Shown piece by piece: positions 18,644-27,365 of a DNA stretch of 64,000 bases (the first letter of the stretch is position 1; each line of letters begins with the position of its first letter). Source of the DNA: Novosphingobium sp. PhB165. Lineage in GTDB: Bacteria > Pseudomonadota > Alphaproteobacteria > Sphingomonadales > Sphingomonadaceae. The notes below the pieces were generated by a model. It searched no databases, was not told the origin of the DNA, and saw only the letters and a program-made list of their open reading frames with translations. The position numbers and the translations under genes were made by a program. The DNA lies in NCBI RefSeq assembly GCF_004341845.1, contig NZ_SLVB01000002.1:372001-436000 (forward strand). Direction: 5' to 3'.

Positions 18644-18663
18644 CATTGTATTTTCCCAATGTA
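18644..18663. promoter_or_regulatory. Candidate response-regulator site in divergent promoter
   Basis: Two direct heptamers CATTGTA (18644-18650) and CAATGTA (18657-18663) are spaced 13 bp start to start in the 150-bp gap between the regulator and the efflux operon. The second copy lies in TCCCAATGTA, which recurs upstream of the TonB receptor at 14133. OmpR-type regulators commonly bind direct repeats; a 13-bp period is longer than the usual 10-11. Confidence 0.42.
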
Positions 18664-18726
18664 TGGTTCGGTGACTGGCGCTGACGGCACGAACAGAGCA
18701 GATGCACCTCAACGAGGAGAAGTGCA

Positions 18727-19719
18727 ATGCGCCTGACTATCGCTTTACTTGCCGCTTTGCTGACCACCGCCGCCGCGCCTGCTGCGCCCGCGCCCCAATA
18801 TCGACTGGACGGTGCGATTGCCGGACCCGACGGCCCGTGGGACTACGCACGGGTCGATTCCACCGCGCACCGGCTCTATGTGGCACGCGGCGGGGCGGTG
18901 ACGGTTGCCGATCTGGCATCGGGCGGCAATGCAAGTTCCATTGGCGAAGTGCAGCGCGGACATGCTGTTCTGCCGCTGGCGGGCGGTCGGTTGCTGGTCA
19001 CGAGCGGCACGGACGGTACGGTTCGCTTTCTTAATGCCGCCGATGGTCATGAACTGGCCAAAGTACCTGTCGGAAAGAAGCCCGATGCCGCCATTCTGGA
19101 TGCGGACGGCTCGCATGCCTTCGTAATGAATTCCGACAGTGGCTCGGTCTCGGTCCTCGACACCGCAGCGATGCGCGTGTTGCGAACGATCCCGGTCAAG
19201 CCGGGGCTCGAATATGCAGCCACCGACGGGGCGACACTGTTCATCAACGACGAGGATCTGGGCGAGGTCGAGACCGTCGATCTCGCGCGCGGCGTGGCCG
19301 GAAAGCCGATCGCGCTGCCGGGCTGCGAGGGGCCGACCGGCCTTGCACTCGATAGCAAGCACGGGCGGCTGATTTCGGCCTGTGCCAATGGCAAGGCGGC
19401 GATTGTCGACGCCAAGGCGCGCAAGCTGGTGGCGCTGGTCGATATCGGGCAGGGTCCCGATGCGGTGATCCTCGATGCGGCGCGCGGGCTTGCCTTCGTA
19501 CCCTGCGGGAAGGACGGGGTGCTCGATATCGTCTCGCTCCAGAGCTTCACCCGTGTCGGCCGCGTGAAGACCGAAGTCGGCGCGCGGACCGGTGCGCTCG
19601 ATCCGGAAACGGGCAATATCTACCTGCCGACCGCGCGGTTTGCCGCGCCCACGCAGGCTGGCGGCCGTCCGGCGGCGGTGCCGGGGTCGTTCCATATCCT
19701 CGTCGTTCGACCGGCCTGA
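18727..19719 (+). CDS. Secreted YncE-like beta-propeller protein
   Basis: A 330-aa protein with a signal peptide (cleavage near PAAPAPQ, about residue 20) followed by repeated blades such as YARVDSTAHRLYVARGG, SHAFVMNSDSGSVSVLD and RGLAFVPCGKDGVLDIV. This is the pattern of a seven-bladed YncE/NHL-type propeller in the periplasm. It leads an operon with an RND pump; the gap to the next gene is about 10 nt. AGGAG precedes the ATG. A role as ligand-binding or accessory protein of the pump is inference. No catalytic motif is seen. Confidence 0.85.
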   Translation: MRLTIALLAALLTTAAAPAAPAPQYRLDGAIAGPDGPWDYARVDSTAHRLYVARGGAVTVADLASGGNASSIGEVQRGHAVLPLAGGRLLVTSGTDGTVRFLNAADGHELAKVPVGKKPDAAILDADGSHAFVMNSDSGSVSVLDTAAMRVLRTIPVKPGLEYAATDGATLFINDEDLGEVETVDLARGVAGKPIALPGCEGPTGLALDSKHGRLISACANGKAAIVDAKARKLVALVDIGQGPDAVILDAARGLAFVPCGKDGVLDIVSLQSFTRVGRVKTEVGARTGALDPETGNIYLPTARFAAPTQAGGRPAAVPGSFHILVVRPA

Positions 19720-19729
19720 CCGCGCGCTC

Positions 19730-21070
19730 GTGACTCGTCTGCTCCCCTTGCTTGCGATCGGAATGCTTGCCGGTTGCGCCAGCTACCAACCTGCGCCGTT
19801 ATCACCGGCCGGGCAGGTGCTGGCGCCGCCGGACACGGCGGTATTGTCACGGGACGCGCAGACGATCGACCGGCCGTTTCTGGCACCGCAAGCCATCGAT
19901 CTCGGCGCGCCGCTGACGCCCAATGCGCTCGCAGTGATCGCCGTGCTTGAGAATCCCGACCTCAAGGCCCAGCGCGCCGGAACCGGTGTGACGGATGCAC
20001 AGGCCTTTGCCGCCCGGCTGCTCCCCGATCCGAGTTTTCAAGCTAATTTCGACAAGCTCCTGTCGGGGCCGGACATCTTCAACGGCTTCGGCGCGCAACT
20101 GGGGCTCGATCTCAACCAGTTGCGCACAGCCCGCGTCACGCGCGAAGCGGGTGAGCAAAGCAAGCAGCAGGTGCGCCTCGATCTGGCCTGGGCTGAATGG
20201 AACACGGCCGGGCAGGCGCGGCTGCTGGGGGTGCGGGTTCAGGCCCTGACCCGGCAACTCGCCATCGCGCAGGAAAGTGCCGCGGCGGCCGAGCGCCTGT
20301 TCGCCTCGACCCAGCGGGCCGCCGGGCGCGGCGATGTTTCGGGCGGCGATCTCGACGCTCGCCGACAGGCGCTTGTCGACGCTACCGACAAGGCCCGTTC
20401 CGCCGAACGCGACCTTGCCTCGGCCCAGTCCGATCTCAATCAGTTGCTGGGCCTGCCGCCCGGAACCGTGCTCCAGCTCGCGCCGCCGGCTTCGACGCCG
20501 GTGCCGCCGTCTTCGGAGACTCTGGTCGCGCAAGCGCTCGACCGCCGGCTCGATCTTCAGGCCTTGCGGGCCGGTTACGGCGTTGCCGAAGCCGATCTGC
20601 ACAAGGCCGTGCTCGAACAGTTTCCCAACCTGTCGCTGACGCTGGCCGGCGCGCGCGACACGGCCAACAATTACACCGCCGGGCCCGCGATCGGCTTCAC
20701 GTTGCCGCTGTGGAACCGCAATCGCGGCAATATCGCGATTGCCAAGGCGACGCGCGAGCAGCTTCGCGCGGAATATGATGCGCGGCTGTTCCAGACGCGT
20801 GCCGAAATCGATGCGGCGGTTCAGGGGCTGGCATTGCTGCGCCGTCAACGCGAAGCGCTCGTGGCCGAGATGCCCGCCTTCGAGCGCCATGCCGCAGCAT
20901 CGGAGCGCGCCATGAAACGCGGTGACCTTGCGCTCGCTACGGCCGAAACGACTGGGCAGGCGCTGCGAGACCGCCGCCTCGCGCTTCTCCAACTCGATCA
21001 ACAGATCGCAGAGCAGACCATCGCTCTTGAATTGCTTTCCGGTGGTCTCAGCGAAGGATGGACCCGATGA
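19730..21070 (+). CDS. TolC-like outer-membrane efflux lipoprotein
   Basis: An outer-membrane factor for tripartite efflux. A lipoprotein signal ends in MLAGCAS, and the protein has the two-fold TolC repeat with long helices rich in Ala and Gln (WAEWNTAGQARLLGVRVQ, RREALVAEMPAFERHAAASE). The GTG at 19730 begins a normal signal peptide and lies 10 nt after the propeller gene; the longer frame from 19592 would overlap that gene. The protein has 446 aa. The stop overlaps the adaptor ATG as ATGA. Confidence 0.88.
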   Translation: MTRLLPLLAIGMLAGCASYQPAPLSPAGQVLAPPDTAVLSRDAQTIDRPFLAPQAIDLGAPLTPNALAVIAVLENPDLKAQRAGTGVTDAQAFAARLLPDPSFQANFDKLLSGPDIFNGFGAQLGLDLNQLRTARVTREAGEQSKQQVRLDLAWAEWNTAGQARLLGVRVQALTRQLAIAQESAAAAERLFASTQRAAGRGDVSGGDLDARRQALVDATDKARSAERDLASAQSDLNQLLGLPPGTVLQLAPPASTPVPPSSETLVAQALDRRLDLQALRAGYGVAEADLHKAVLEQFPNLSLTLAGARDTANNYTAGPAIGFTLPLWNRNRGNIAIAKATREQLRAEYDARLFQTRAEIDAAVQGLALLRRQREALVAEMPAFERHAAASERAMKRGDLALATAETTGQALRDRRLALLQLDQQIAEQTIALELLSGGLSEGWTR

Positions 21071-22098
21071 AGGCATGTATTCCGCTCCTTTCATGCCTGC
21101 TGCTCGCCGGTTGCGGAAGCGACAATGGAGCCGATGGAGCCACGCCCGAGCCAGTCGCGCTGGTGCGTACGGCACCCGCCGAGAGCGGTACGTCGAGCGA
21201 TGAGGTCACCATCTTTGGCGCGACCGAGGCGAGCCCCGGCAGCATTCAGGCACTGGTCGTGCCCGCAGAGGCAATCGTGGCGCGGGTCGTTTCGCCGACC
21301 GGAACCGCCGTTTCCAGCGGTCAGGAAATCGCCACGCTCAAGGCAAGCCCGGCCACGCGGCTTGAGATCGCCAAGGCGGCCAGCGATGTCGCAGCGGCGC
21401 AAGCCGCCTACCAGCGCGCGGTGCGCCTGCGCGCCGATGGCCTTGCCAGCGATGCCGACGTCGAGACGGCCCGCGCCGCCGCCCAGACCGCGAGCGCGAC
21501 CCGGGCCAATCTCGGCCTTGCCGGTAACGGCCTTGCCTTGCGCGCACCGATTACGGGTACTGTGCAGGCGCTCACGGCCAGACCGGGGGACCAACTTGCC
21601 GCAGGCACCGTCCTTGCGACTATTGCCGCGCCCGGCGACCTGCGCGCGCGTTTCGGCGTCGATCCGGCGCTGGCCCAGCGTATCCGGCCGGGTCAGGAGA
21701 TCCGCATAGAGCCCGTTGGCGGCGGGGCTTCGGTCGCTGCGAGCGTCGTCGGTGTCGATATGCAGGTTGATCCCGCTACGCGGCTTGCGGGGCTGTTCGT
21801 CCGCCTGCCCAAGGGACTGGCGCCGGCCGCCGGCGTGCCGCTGCGCGCGACCCTGTCGGCCGGAGCCGCGACCACTGGCATCACCATTCCTTATGCCGCT
21901 TTGCTCGACGATGGCGGCCGCAGCTATGTCTTCGTCGTGCAGGGTGGGATCGCCAAGGCACGGGACGTTCTTCCCGGCAGCTCCGCCGGAGACCGCATTC
22001 GCATCCTCAAGGGCCTGCAAGCGGGCGAACGGGTCGTGACCGAAGGCGGAACCGCACTTGAGGATGACATGAAGGTGCGCGAGGGCAGCCCCAAGTGA
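21067..22098 (+). CDS. RND efflux periplasmic adaptor lipoprotein
   Basis: A 343-aa membrane-fusion protein. The lipoprotein signal ends in LLLAGCGS. A lipoyl-like half motif is split around a short helical hairpin (QIATLKASPATRLEIAK ... LRAPITGTVQALTARPGDQ), followed by beta-barrel and membrane-proximal domains (TGITIPYAALLDDGG, GLQAGERVVTEGG). It links the RND pump to the outer-membrane factor. The ATG overlaps the TolC-like stop, and its stop overlaps the permease GTG as GTGA. Confidence 0.93.
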   Translation: MKACIPLLSCLLLAGCGSDNGADGATPEPVALVRTAPAESGTSSDEVTIFGATEASPGSIQALVVPAEAIVARVVSPTGTAVSSGQEIATLKASPATRLEIAKAASDVAAAQAAYQRAVRLRADGLASDADVETARAAAQTASATRANLGLAGNGLALRAPITGTVQALTARPGDQLAAGTVLATIAAPGDLRARFGVDPALAQRIRPGQEIRIEPVGGGASVAASVVGVDMQVDPATRLAGLFVRLPKGLAPAAGVPLRATLSAGAATTGITIPYAALLDDGGRSYVFVVQGGIAKARDVLPGSSAGDRIRILKGLQAGERVVTEGGTALEDDMKVREGSPK

Positions 22099-25000
22099 GC
22101 GGCATTCTCTCCCGCCACCGGCGATCGATCTGGCTGAGCGTATTTCTGGTGACCCTTGCCGGACTGGTCGCGGCGACGCGGCTGCCGGTGACGCTGTTCC
22201 CGCACATCGACTATCCGCGCGTCGTCGTTGCCATCGACGCGGGCGAGCGCGATGCCGGGCAGATGGCAGCCGATATCACGCGCCCCGCCGAAATCGCGCT
22301 GCGCGAGATTCCCGGCGTCACCCAGATCCGTTCGACGACCAGTCGCGGCTCGGCCGAGATCGCGCTCGGCTTTGGATGGGGCGATGACATGGCGGCAGCC
22401 ACGCTCGCGGCGCAGGGCGCATTGGCGACGATCCTGCCCGATTTGCCGGCGGGCACGCGCTTCAGCGTGCGCCGTTCGGACCCGACGATCTTTCCCGTCC
22501 TCGGCCTGTCGCTGACGTCGACCAAGCGCGACGGTGTCGCGCTGGCGCAATTGGCGCAGCTCAAGTTGCGGCCGCTGCTGTCGACGGTGCCCGGCGTCGC
22601 GGGCGTGGACGTTGTCGGCGGATCCTCGCCCGAGATCGCGGTCGATGTCGATCCCGCGCGGCTTCGGGCGCTGGGACTGACGGTTTCGGACGTGGCGACG
22701 GCGCTGGGCAGCGCCAACAGCGTCGCCGCCGTGGGCCGGATCGAGGACCGCCACCGGCTCTACCTCGCGCTCGTCGACAATCGGCTGACGGGCGAGGGCG
22801 ATCTGGCCGCGATCCCGATCAAGGCCGGCGATACGGCCGGTGCAGGCGTTGCCACGCTCGGTCAGGTCGCGACGATCCGCCGCGCACCCGCGCCCGCCTG
22901 GACGCGGGTCACCTCGAACGGCACCGATGCCGTGCTGGTCAACATCCGCCAGACCCCGACCGCCGATGCCGTGAAGCTCGTCCGCGAAGTCGAGACGCGC
23001 CTCAATGGCGCCGCGCTGCCTGCGGACGTGAAGATCAGCTTCTTCTACGACCAGTCCGAACTGGTGACCGGCGCCGCGAATGCGGTGCGCGATGCGATCC
23101 TGCTCGGCGCGATCCTTGCCGGGCTGGTGCTGTTCCTGTTCCTGCGCAGCTGGCGACTGATGGTGATAACCGCCTCGCTGCTCCCCGCCGTGCTGGCCGC
23201 GACCTGCCTGGCGTTGCTGGCGCTGGGCATGAGCTTCAACATGATGACTCTGGGCGGCATGGCGGCGGCGGTCGGGCTGGTGGTCGACGACGCGGTTGTG
23301 ATGCTTGAGCATCTGATGCGCCGGTTGCAGGAAGCCGGCGAGGAGCACGAGCGTCCCTCGATGCTTGCCGCCGCGCGTGAAATGGCACGGCCGCTGTTCG
23401 GATCGACGATGGCAACGATCGTCGTGTTCCTGCCGCTCGCCTTCATTTCCGGCGTGACCGGGGGCTTTTTCAAGGCGCTGGCAGTGACGATGACCTCTGC
23501 ATTGGTCGTGTCGTTGCTCTACGCACGCTTCGTGCTTCCGCTCGTTGCCGAACGCTGGCTGACCCGCAAGGATGCCGAGGCTGCCGACAAGGCGGATCGC
23601 TTCACCGAAGTGATCGGGCGGCGGTATCACCAGCTTGCCGGGCGAGCCTTCCAGCGGCCCTTGCTGGTTGCCGGCGTGGGCGCGGCGATCCTTGCGGCGG
23701 CGGGATTCCTGGCCTGGAGCCACCTCGAATCCGGCTTCATGCCGGTGATGGACGAAGGCGGCTTCATCCTCGACTACCGGGCGAAACCGGGCGCGGCGCT
23801 GCACGATACCGATCGGCTGTTGCGTCAGGTTGAGACGATCATCCGCGAGACGCCGGAAGTGTCGAGCTATTCGCGCCGCACTGGCGTCCAACTGGGCGGC
23901 GGCCTCACCGAGGCGGACGAGGGCGATTTCTTCATTCGCCTCAAGGGCGGATCGCGCCGCGACATCGAAGCGGTGATGGCCGATATCCGCGAGAAAGTGG
24001 AAACGCGCGTTCCGGGTCTCGAAATCGAGACGGCGCAATTGATGGAAGACCTGATCGGAGACCTGACAGCGGTCCCGCAGCCCATCGAGGTCAAGCTGTT
24101 CGGCGACGACCCGGCACAATTGGAGGCGAGTGCCGGAAAAGTGGTCACCGCGCTTGGCAAGATCGACGGCGTGGTCGAGGTGGCAAGCGGGCTGCGGGTC
24201 GCGGGCGATGCGATCATCATCAAGGTCGACCGCGCGGCTGCGGCCATGGCGGGCCTCGATCCCGCAGTGGTGGCCGGGCAAGTGGAAGCGCAAGTGGGCG
24301 GCACTATCGCCACCCGAATACTGGCGGGCGAACAAGTGATCGATGTGCGCGTTCGGCTGCCGCAGGAATTGCGCCAGCGTGCGGACGCCCTCGGTGCACT
24401 CACGCTGCGTGCGCCAGATGGCCGTACAGTGCCGCTTCGCTCCATCGCCGCGATCAGCATCGCCGCCGGACAGCGGCAGATCACGCGCGAGGATCTGGCG
24501 CCGTTCATTCCGGTTACCGCGCGGCTTGAGGGCAAGGATCTCGGCACGGGCATGAGCGAAGTGCAGACAGCGGTGGCCGCGTTGCACCTGCCCGCCGGCG
24601 TGCGCGTCGATTACGGCGGGCTCTACGCCCAGCAGCAGCAGAGCTTTTCGGATCTGACCACGGTCTTCGTTGCCGCTTTGCTGCTCTCGGCCCTCTTGCT
24701 GACTTTGCTGTTCGAGCGCTGGGCCTTCACCGCCGCCGTGATCGGAACGGTGCTGCTATCGACCGCGGCCGTGTTCGTGGGGCTGTGGCTGACGGGCACA
24801 GAACTCGACATCTCGGCGCTGATGGGGCTGACGATGGTGATCGGCATGATTACGGAGCTGGCGATCTTCTACCTGGCCGAACTGGTTCCGGGTGCGCCGG
24901 TCGATGCCGCTGCCTTGCTGGAAGCGGGCCGGGCGCGGCTGCGGCCGATCGTGATGTCGGCGCTGATCGCGATACTGACCTTGCTGCCGCTGGCTTCGGG

Positions 25001-25151
25001 GCTGGGGCGCGGATCTGGCCTGCAACGTCCGCTGGCGACGGCCATCATCGCAGGGCTTGGGATCGGAGCACCGCTGGTGCTGACGCTGCTGCCCACTCTG
25101 CTACTGCTATTCGGCGGAAAGCTTCAGAAGGCGATTTCTCCCACGGCGTAG
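22095..25151 (+). CDS. RND efflux permease
   Basis: A 1018-aa proton-driven inner-membrane pump of the AcrB/CzcA superfamily with twelve predicted helices and two large periplasmic loops (after helices 1 and 7). Proton-relay acids are D398 and D399 in GLVVDDAVVMLEH. N-terminal RLPVTLFPHIDYPRV is typical. Substrate class (drug, solvent or metal) is not decided by sequence, and no Met-rich metal path was seen. The last 28 bp overlap the 3' end of the convergent VIT-type gene. Confidence 0.94.
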   Translation: MSGILSRHRRSIWLSVFLVTLAGLVAATRLPVTLFPHIDYPRVVVAIDAGERDAGQMAADITRPAEIALREIPGVTQIRSTTSRGSAEIALGFGWGDDMAAATLAAQGALATILPDLPAGTRFSVRRSDPTIFPVLGLSLTSTKRDGVALAQLAQLKLRPLLSTVPGVAGVDVVGGSSPEIAVDVDPARLRALGLTVSDVATALGSANSVAAVGRIEDRHRLYLALVDNRLTGEGDLAAIPIKAGDTAGAGVATLGQVATIRRAPAPAWTRVTSNGTDAVLVNIRQTPTADAVKLVREVETRLNGAALPADVKISFFYDQSELVTGAANAVRDAILLGAILAGLVLFLFLRSWRLMVITASLLPAVLAATCLALLALGMSFNMMTLGGMAAAVGLVVDDAVVMLEHLMRRLQEAGEEHERPSMLAAAREMARPLFGSTMATIVVFLPLAFISGVTGGFFKALAVTMTSALVVSLLYARFVLPLVAERWLTRKDAEAADKADRFTEVIGRRYHQLAGRAFQRPLLVAGVGAAILAAAGFLAWSHLESGFMPVMDEGGFILDYRAKPGAALHDTDRLLRQVETIIRETPEVSSYSRRTGVQLGGGLTEADEGDFFIRLKGGSRRDIEAVMADIREKVETRVPGLEIETAQLMEDLIGDLTAVPQPIEVKLFGDDPAQLEASAGKVVTALGKIDGVVEVASGLRVAGDAIIIKVDRAAAAMAGLDPAVVAGQVEAQVGGTIATRILAGEQVIDVRVRLPQELRQRADALGALTLRAPDGRTVPLRSIAAISIAAGQRQITREDLAPFIPVTARLEGKDLGTGMSEVQTAVAALHLPAGVRVDYGGLYAQQQQSFSDLTTVFVAALLLSALLLTLLFERWAFTAAVIGTVLLSTAAVFVGLWLTGTELDISALMGLTMVIGMITELAIFYLAELVPGAPVDAAALLEAGRARLRPIVMSALIAILTLLPLASGLGRGSGLQRPLATAIIAGLGIGAPLVLTLLPTLLLLFGGKLQKAISPTA

Positions 25152-25822
25152 CTGATGGCGATAGTCCCAACGCCAACCACAAGCGTACGGATGACGTTGC
25201 GGGAAACATCCATGTCTCCCACCCGCGCGCCGATGAATGAAATAAACGTGAGCGATACGAGGGCCGCCACGAAAATCACTTCGGCTTCGATGTCGACCGG
25301 CAGGAAGAACGTCATGACGAGCGGGATGGCGGCGCCCAGAAAGTAGGCAATGGCAGCCGATACCCCGGTCAGCACGACTTCGGCCTGAGAGGTCAGCTTG
25401 AGGATGCCGTGCTCGCTTTCCATCGCCGTTTTCAAGGGCGAGCGCACGATCAGCTCGCTGGCAACCCTGACCGCGAGATCCTGGCTTAGGCCTTTTTTGC
25501 GGTAATATTCGACGATTTCGGCTTCCTGGACGCTCTTCTGCTTCTGGAGTTCGGCTATTTCCACTTCCAGCGCATTGAGCTGCGCTTCCCGTTCGGATGC
25601 GGCCTCTGACCATTCCGCGCCTCCGGCGGCGAGCACGCCGGCGACAGTTGCCGCAGTGGCGGCCAACATCAAGGTCCTGTCGCCCGCTCCCGCGCCGGTG
25701 AAGCCGAGCAGGATACCGGCGGTTGCGATGATGCCGTCCCGCGCGGCAAGGCTCCACGTGCGCCGGGATTTACGATCCTGGAGATACTGGCGCAGCTCGG
25801 ACACCAGAACCTTTCGCTTCAC
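25124..25822 (-). CDS. VIT1/CCC1-family membrane protein
   Basis: A 232-aa protein with about five membrane helices. RDGIIATAGILLGFTGAGAG and GGAEWSEAASEREAQ match the first helix and cytoplasmic part of vacuolar iron/manganese transporter homologues. A charged helical stretch (about 75-105) corresponds to the metal-binding domain. It probably moves Fe2+ or Mn2+ out of the cytoplasm. It is monocistronic and overlaps the RND permease tail to tail by 28 bp. Confidence 0.85.
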   Translation of the reverse strand: MKRKVLVSELRQYLQDRKSRRTWSLAARDGIIATAGILLGFTGAGAGDRTLMLAATAATVAGVLAAGGAEWSEAASEREAQLNALEVEIAELQKQKSVQEAEIVEYYRKKGLSQDLAVRVASELIVRSPLKTAMESEHGILKLTSQAEVVLTGVSAAIAYFLGAAIPLVMTFFLPVDIEAEVIFVAALVSLTFISFIGARVGDMDVSRNVIRTLVVGVGTIAISYAVGEIAF

Positions 25823-25910
25823 GATCCGCTCCTGTGCGGTGAAACTCTCCGTTGCGGGAGCATCGCACAGTGGCGGGCCGATTGTCGAGTAAACGCAGGG
25901 GGCTAATCGC

Positions 25911-27365
25911 TCAGAAGGAGCCGAAAAATCCGCCTAGAGCAATGACCACCACCAGTGCGATCAGCGAGCCGATGATGCCCACTTCGGCGATGAGCCGGTA
26001 GCTTTCGCGGTGGTTGGTTCCGCACAGGGAAAGCAGCGTGATGACGGCGCCGTTATGGGGCAGAATGTCAAGCGTGCCCGCGCCGATCGTGGCGACGCGG
26101 TGCATCAGGGCCGGATCGATGCCGCTCTGCCGGGCGATGTCCATGTACGTCGAGCCAAGGGCCTCGAGCGCGATCGTCAGTCCGCCGGACGCCGATCCGG
26201 TCAGGGCAGCGAGCAGGTTGGTCGCCACTGCCAGCGTCACCAGAGGGCCGCCGTTGAGGCCCAGCACCCATTCGCGGACAACGATGAAGGCGGGGAGCGT
26301 CGCAATCACCGCGCCGAAACCCACAAGGCTGGCTACGCTCATGGCGGGCAGCACGGCGGCATTCATGCCGCTGTCGATCGCGCCGCGCAGATTGGTGAGC
26401 CGCTTCCGGTTCAGCGCCACCACGGTCACCGTCGCCAATATCAGCGCTGCCAGTACGGACCACAGGCCCGCCACCGCGCCGAGCGTCGTCTGTCCCCACT
26501 CGTGCCGAGCCAGAAACGTGGCTTCGCGGCCCCGGAACACGACAAGCGACAGGATGAGGTTGGTGCAGACCATCACCGCGAAAGGGATAAGGGCAATGGC
26601 GAAAGACGGTTGGCTGGCGGCGGCAGCGGGTTGTTGGGCCTCGGAAGGGTCGAAGCTGGAGGCCGTAATCGTATGTTCGCGCATCTGTGCGGTATCGGGC
26701 GTGGACAAGCGCGCCTGCCCGTAGCCTTCGCCGCCGCCTACCGCGACGGACTTGGCACGCTGAAGCCATGTCAGCCCTATTCCCAGCATCAATGCCGAGG
26801 CGATGATGCCAAGCCCAGGCGCGGCGAATGCCGTCGTGCCGAAAAACGGCATGGGGATCGCGTTCTGGATGGCGGGTGTTCCCGGAAGAGCCGTCATCGT
26901 GAAAGTGGAGGTGCCAAGGATGATCGTTGCTGGAACCAGTCGGCGCGGAATATCCGCCGCCTTGAACATGGCTTGCGCCATCGGCACCAGCACGAAGAAG
27001 GCGACGAACAGGCTGACTCCCCCGTAGGTCAGCAGCGCGCCGGCAAGGACCACAGCCAGAATGGCCCGGTCGGGCCCCAGTCGGGCCGACATGAATTCGG
27101 CAATCGCATTGACCGAGCCACTGTCGTTCATGAGCTTTGCGAAAGTCGCGCCCAGCAGGAAGAGCGGCAGGAACTGGCCCAGAAAGCCGGCGGCGCTGCC
27201 CATGAAGACTTGCGTCCAGCTTGCCAGCAGGGGGAACCCGGAAAATGCCGCAGCCAGAAGGGCGCAGGCAGGCGCGAGGAACAGGACGCTCCAACCGCGG
27301 AAGGCGAACAGCATCAAGGTGCCCAGGCCCACGACGATGCCGACAAAACTCAGCGCTTCAGACAC
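25911..27365 (-). CDS. GntP-family organic-acid permease
   Basis: A 484-aa inner-membrane permease with about 12-14 hydrophobic helices. Signatures include FLPLFLLGATFAKLMNDSGS, GGVSLFVAFFVLVPMA and the C-terminal GTLDILPHNGAVITLLSLCG. Family members carry gluconate or 3-hydroxybutyrate. The GTG at 27365 overlaps the patatin stop (GTGTCTGA), so it is translated after patatin. In other alphaproteobacteria GntP and patatin genes flank a 3-hydroxybutyrate dehydrogenase, which suggests a hydroxybutyrate substrate; that gene is not here. Confidence 0.88.
   Translation of the reverse strand: MSEALSFVGIVVGLGTLMLFAFRGWSVLFLAPACALLAAAFSGFPLLASWTQVFMGSAAGFLGQFLPLFLLGATFAKLMNDSGSVNAIAEFMSARLGPDRAILAVVLAGALLTYGGVSLFVAFFVLVPMAQAMFKAADIPRRLVPATIILGTSTFTMTALPGTPAIQNAIPMPFFGTTAFAAPGLGIIASALMLGIGLTWLQRAKSVAVGGGEGYGQARLSTPDTAQMREHTITASSFDPSEAQQPAAAASQPSFAIALIPFAVMVCTNLILSLVVFRGREATFLARHEWGQTTLGAVAGLWSVLAALILATVTVVALNRKRLTNLRGAIDSGMNAAVLPAMSVASLVGFGAVIATLPAFIVVREWVLGLNGGPLVTLAVATNLLAALTGSASGGLTIALEALGSTYMDIARQSGIDPALMHRVATIGAGTLDILPHNGAVITLLSLCGTNHRESYRLIAEVGIIGSLIALVVVIALGGFFGSF

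Noticed and set aside
21924..24587. 887-codon open frame on the minus strand opposite the RND genes
   Set aside because: The plus strand has a clear RND permease and adaptor; the antisense frame is Arg/His/Gly-rich, typical of shadow frames in GC-rich DNA.
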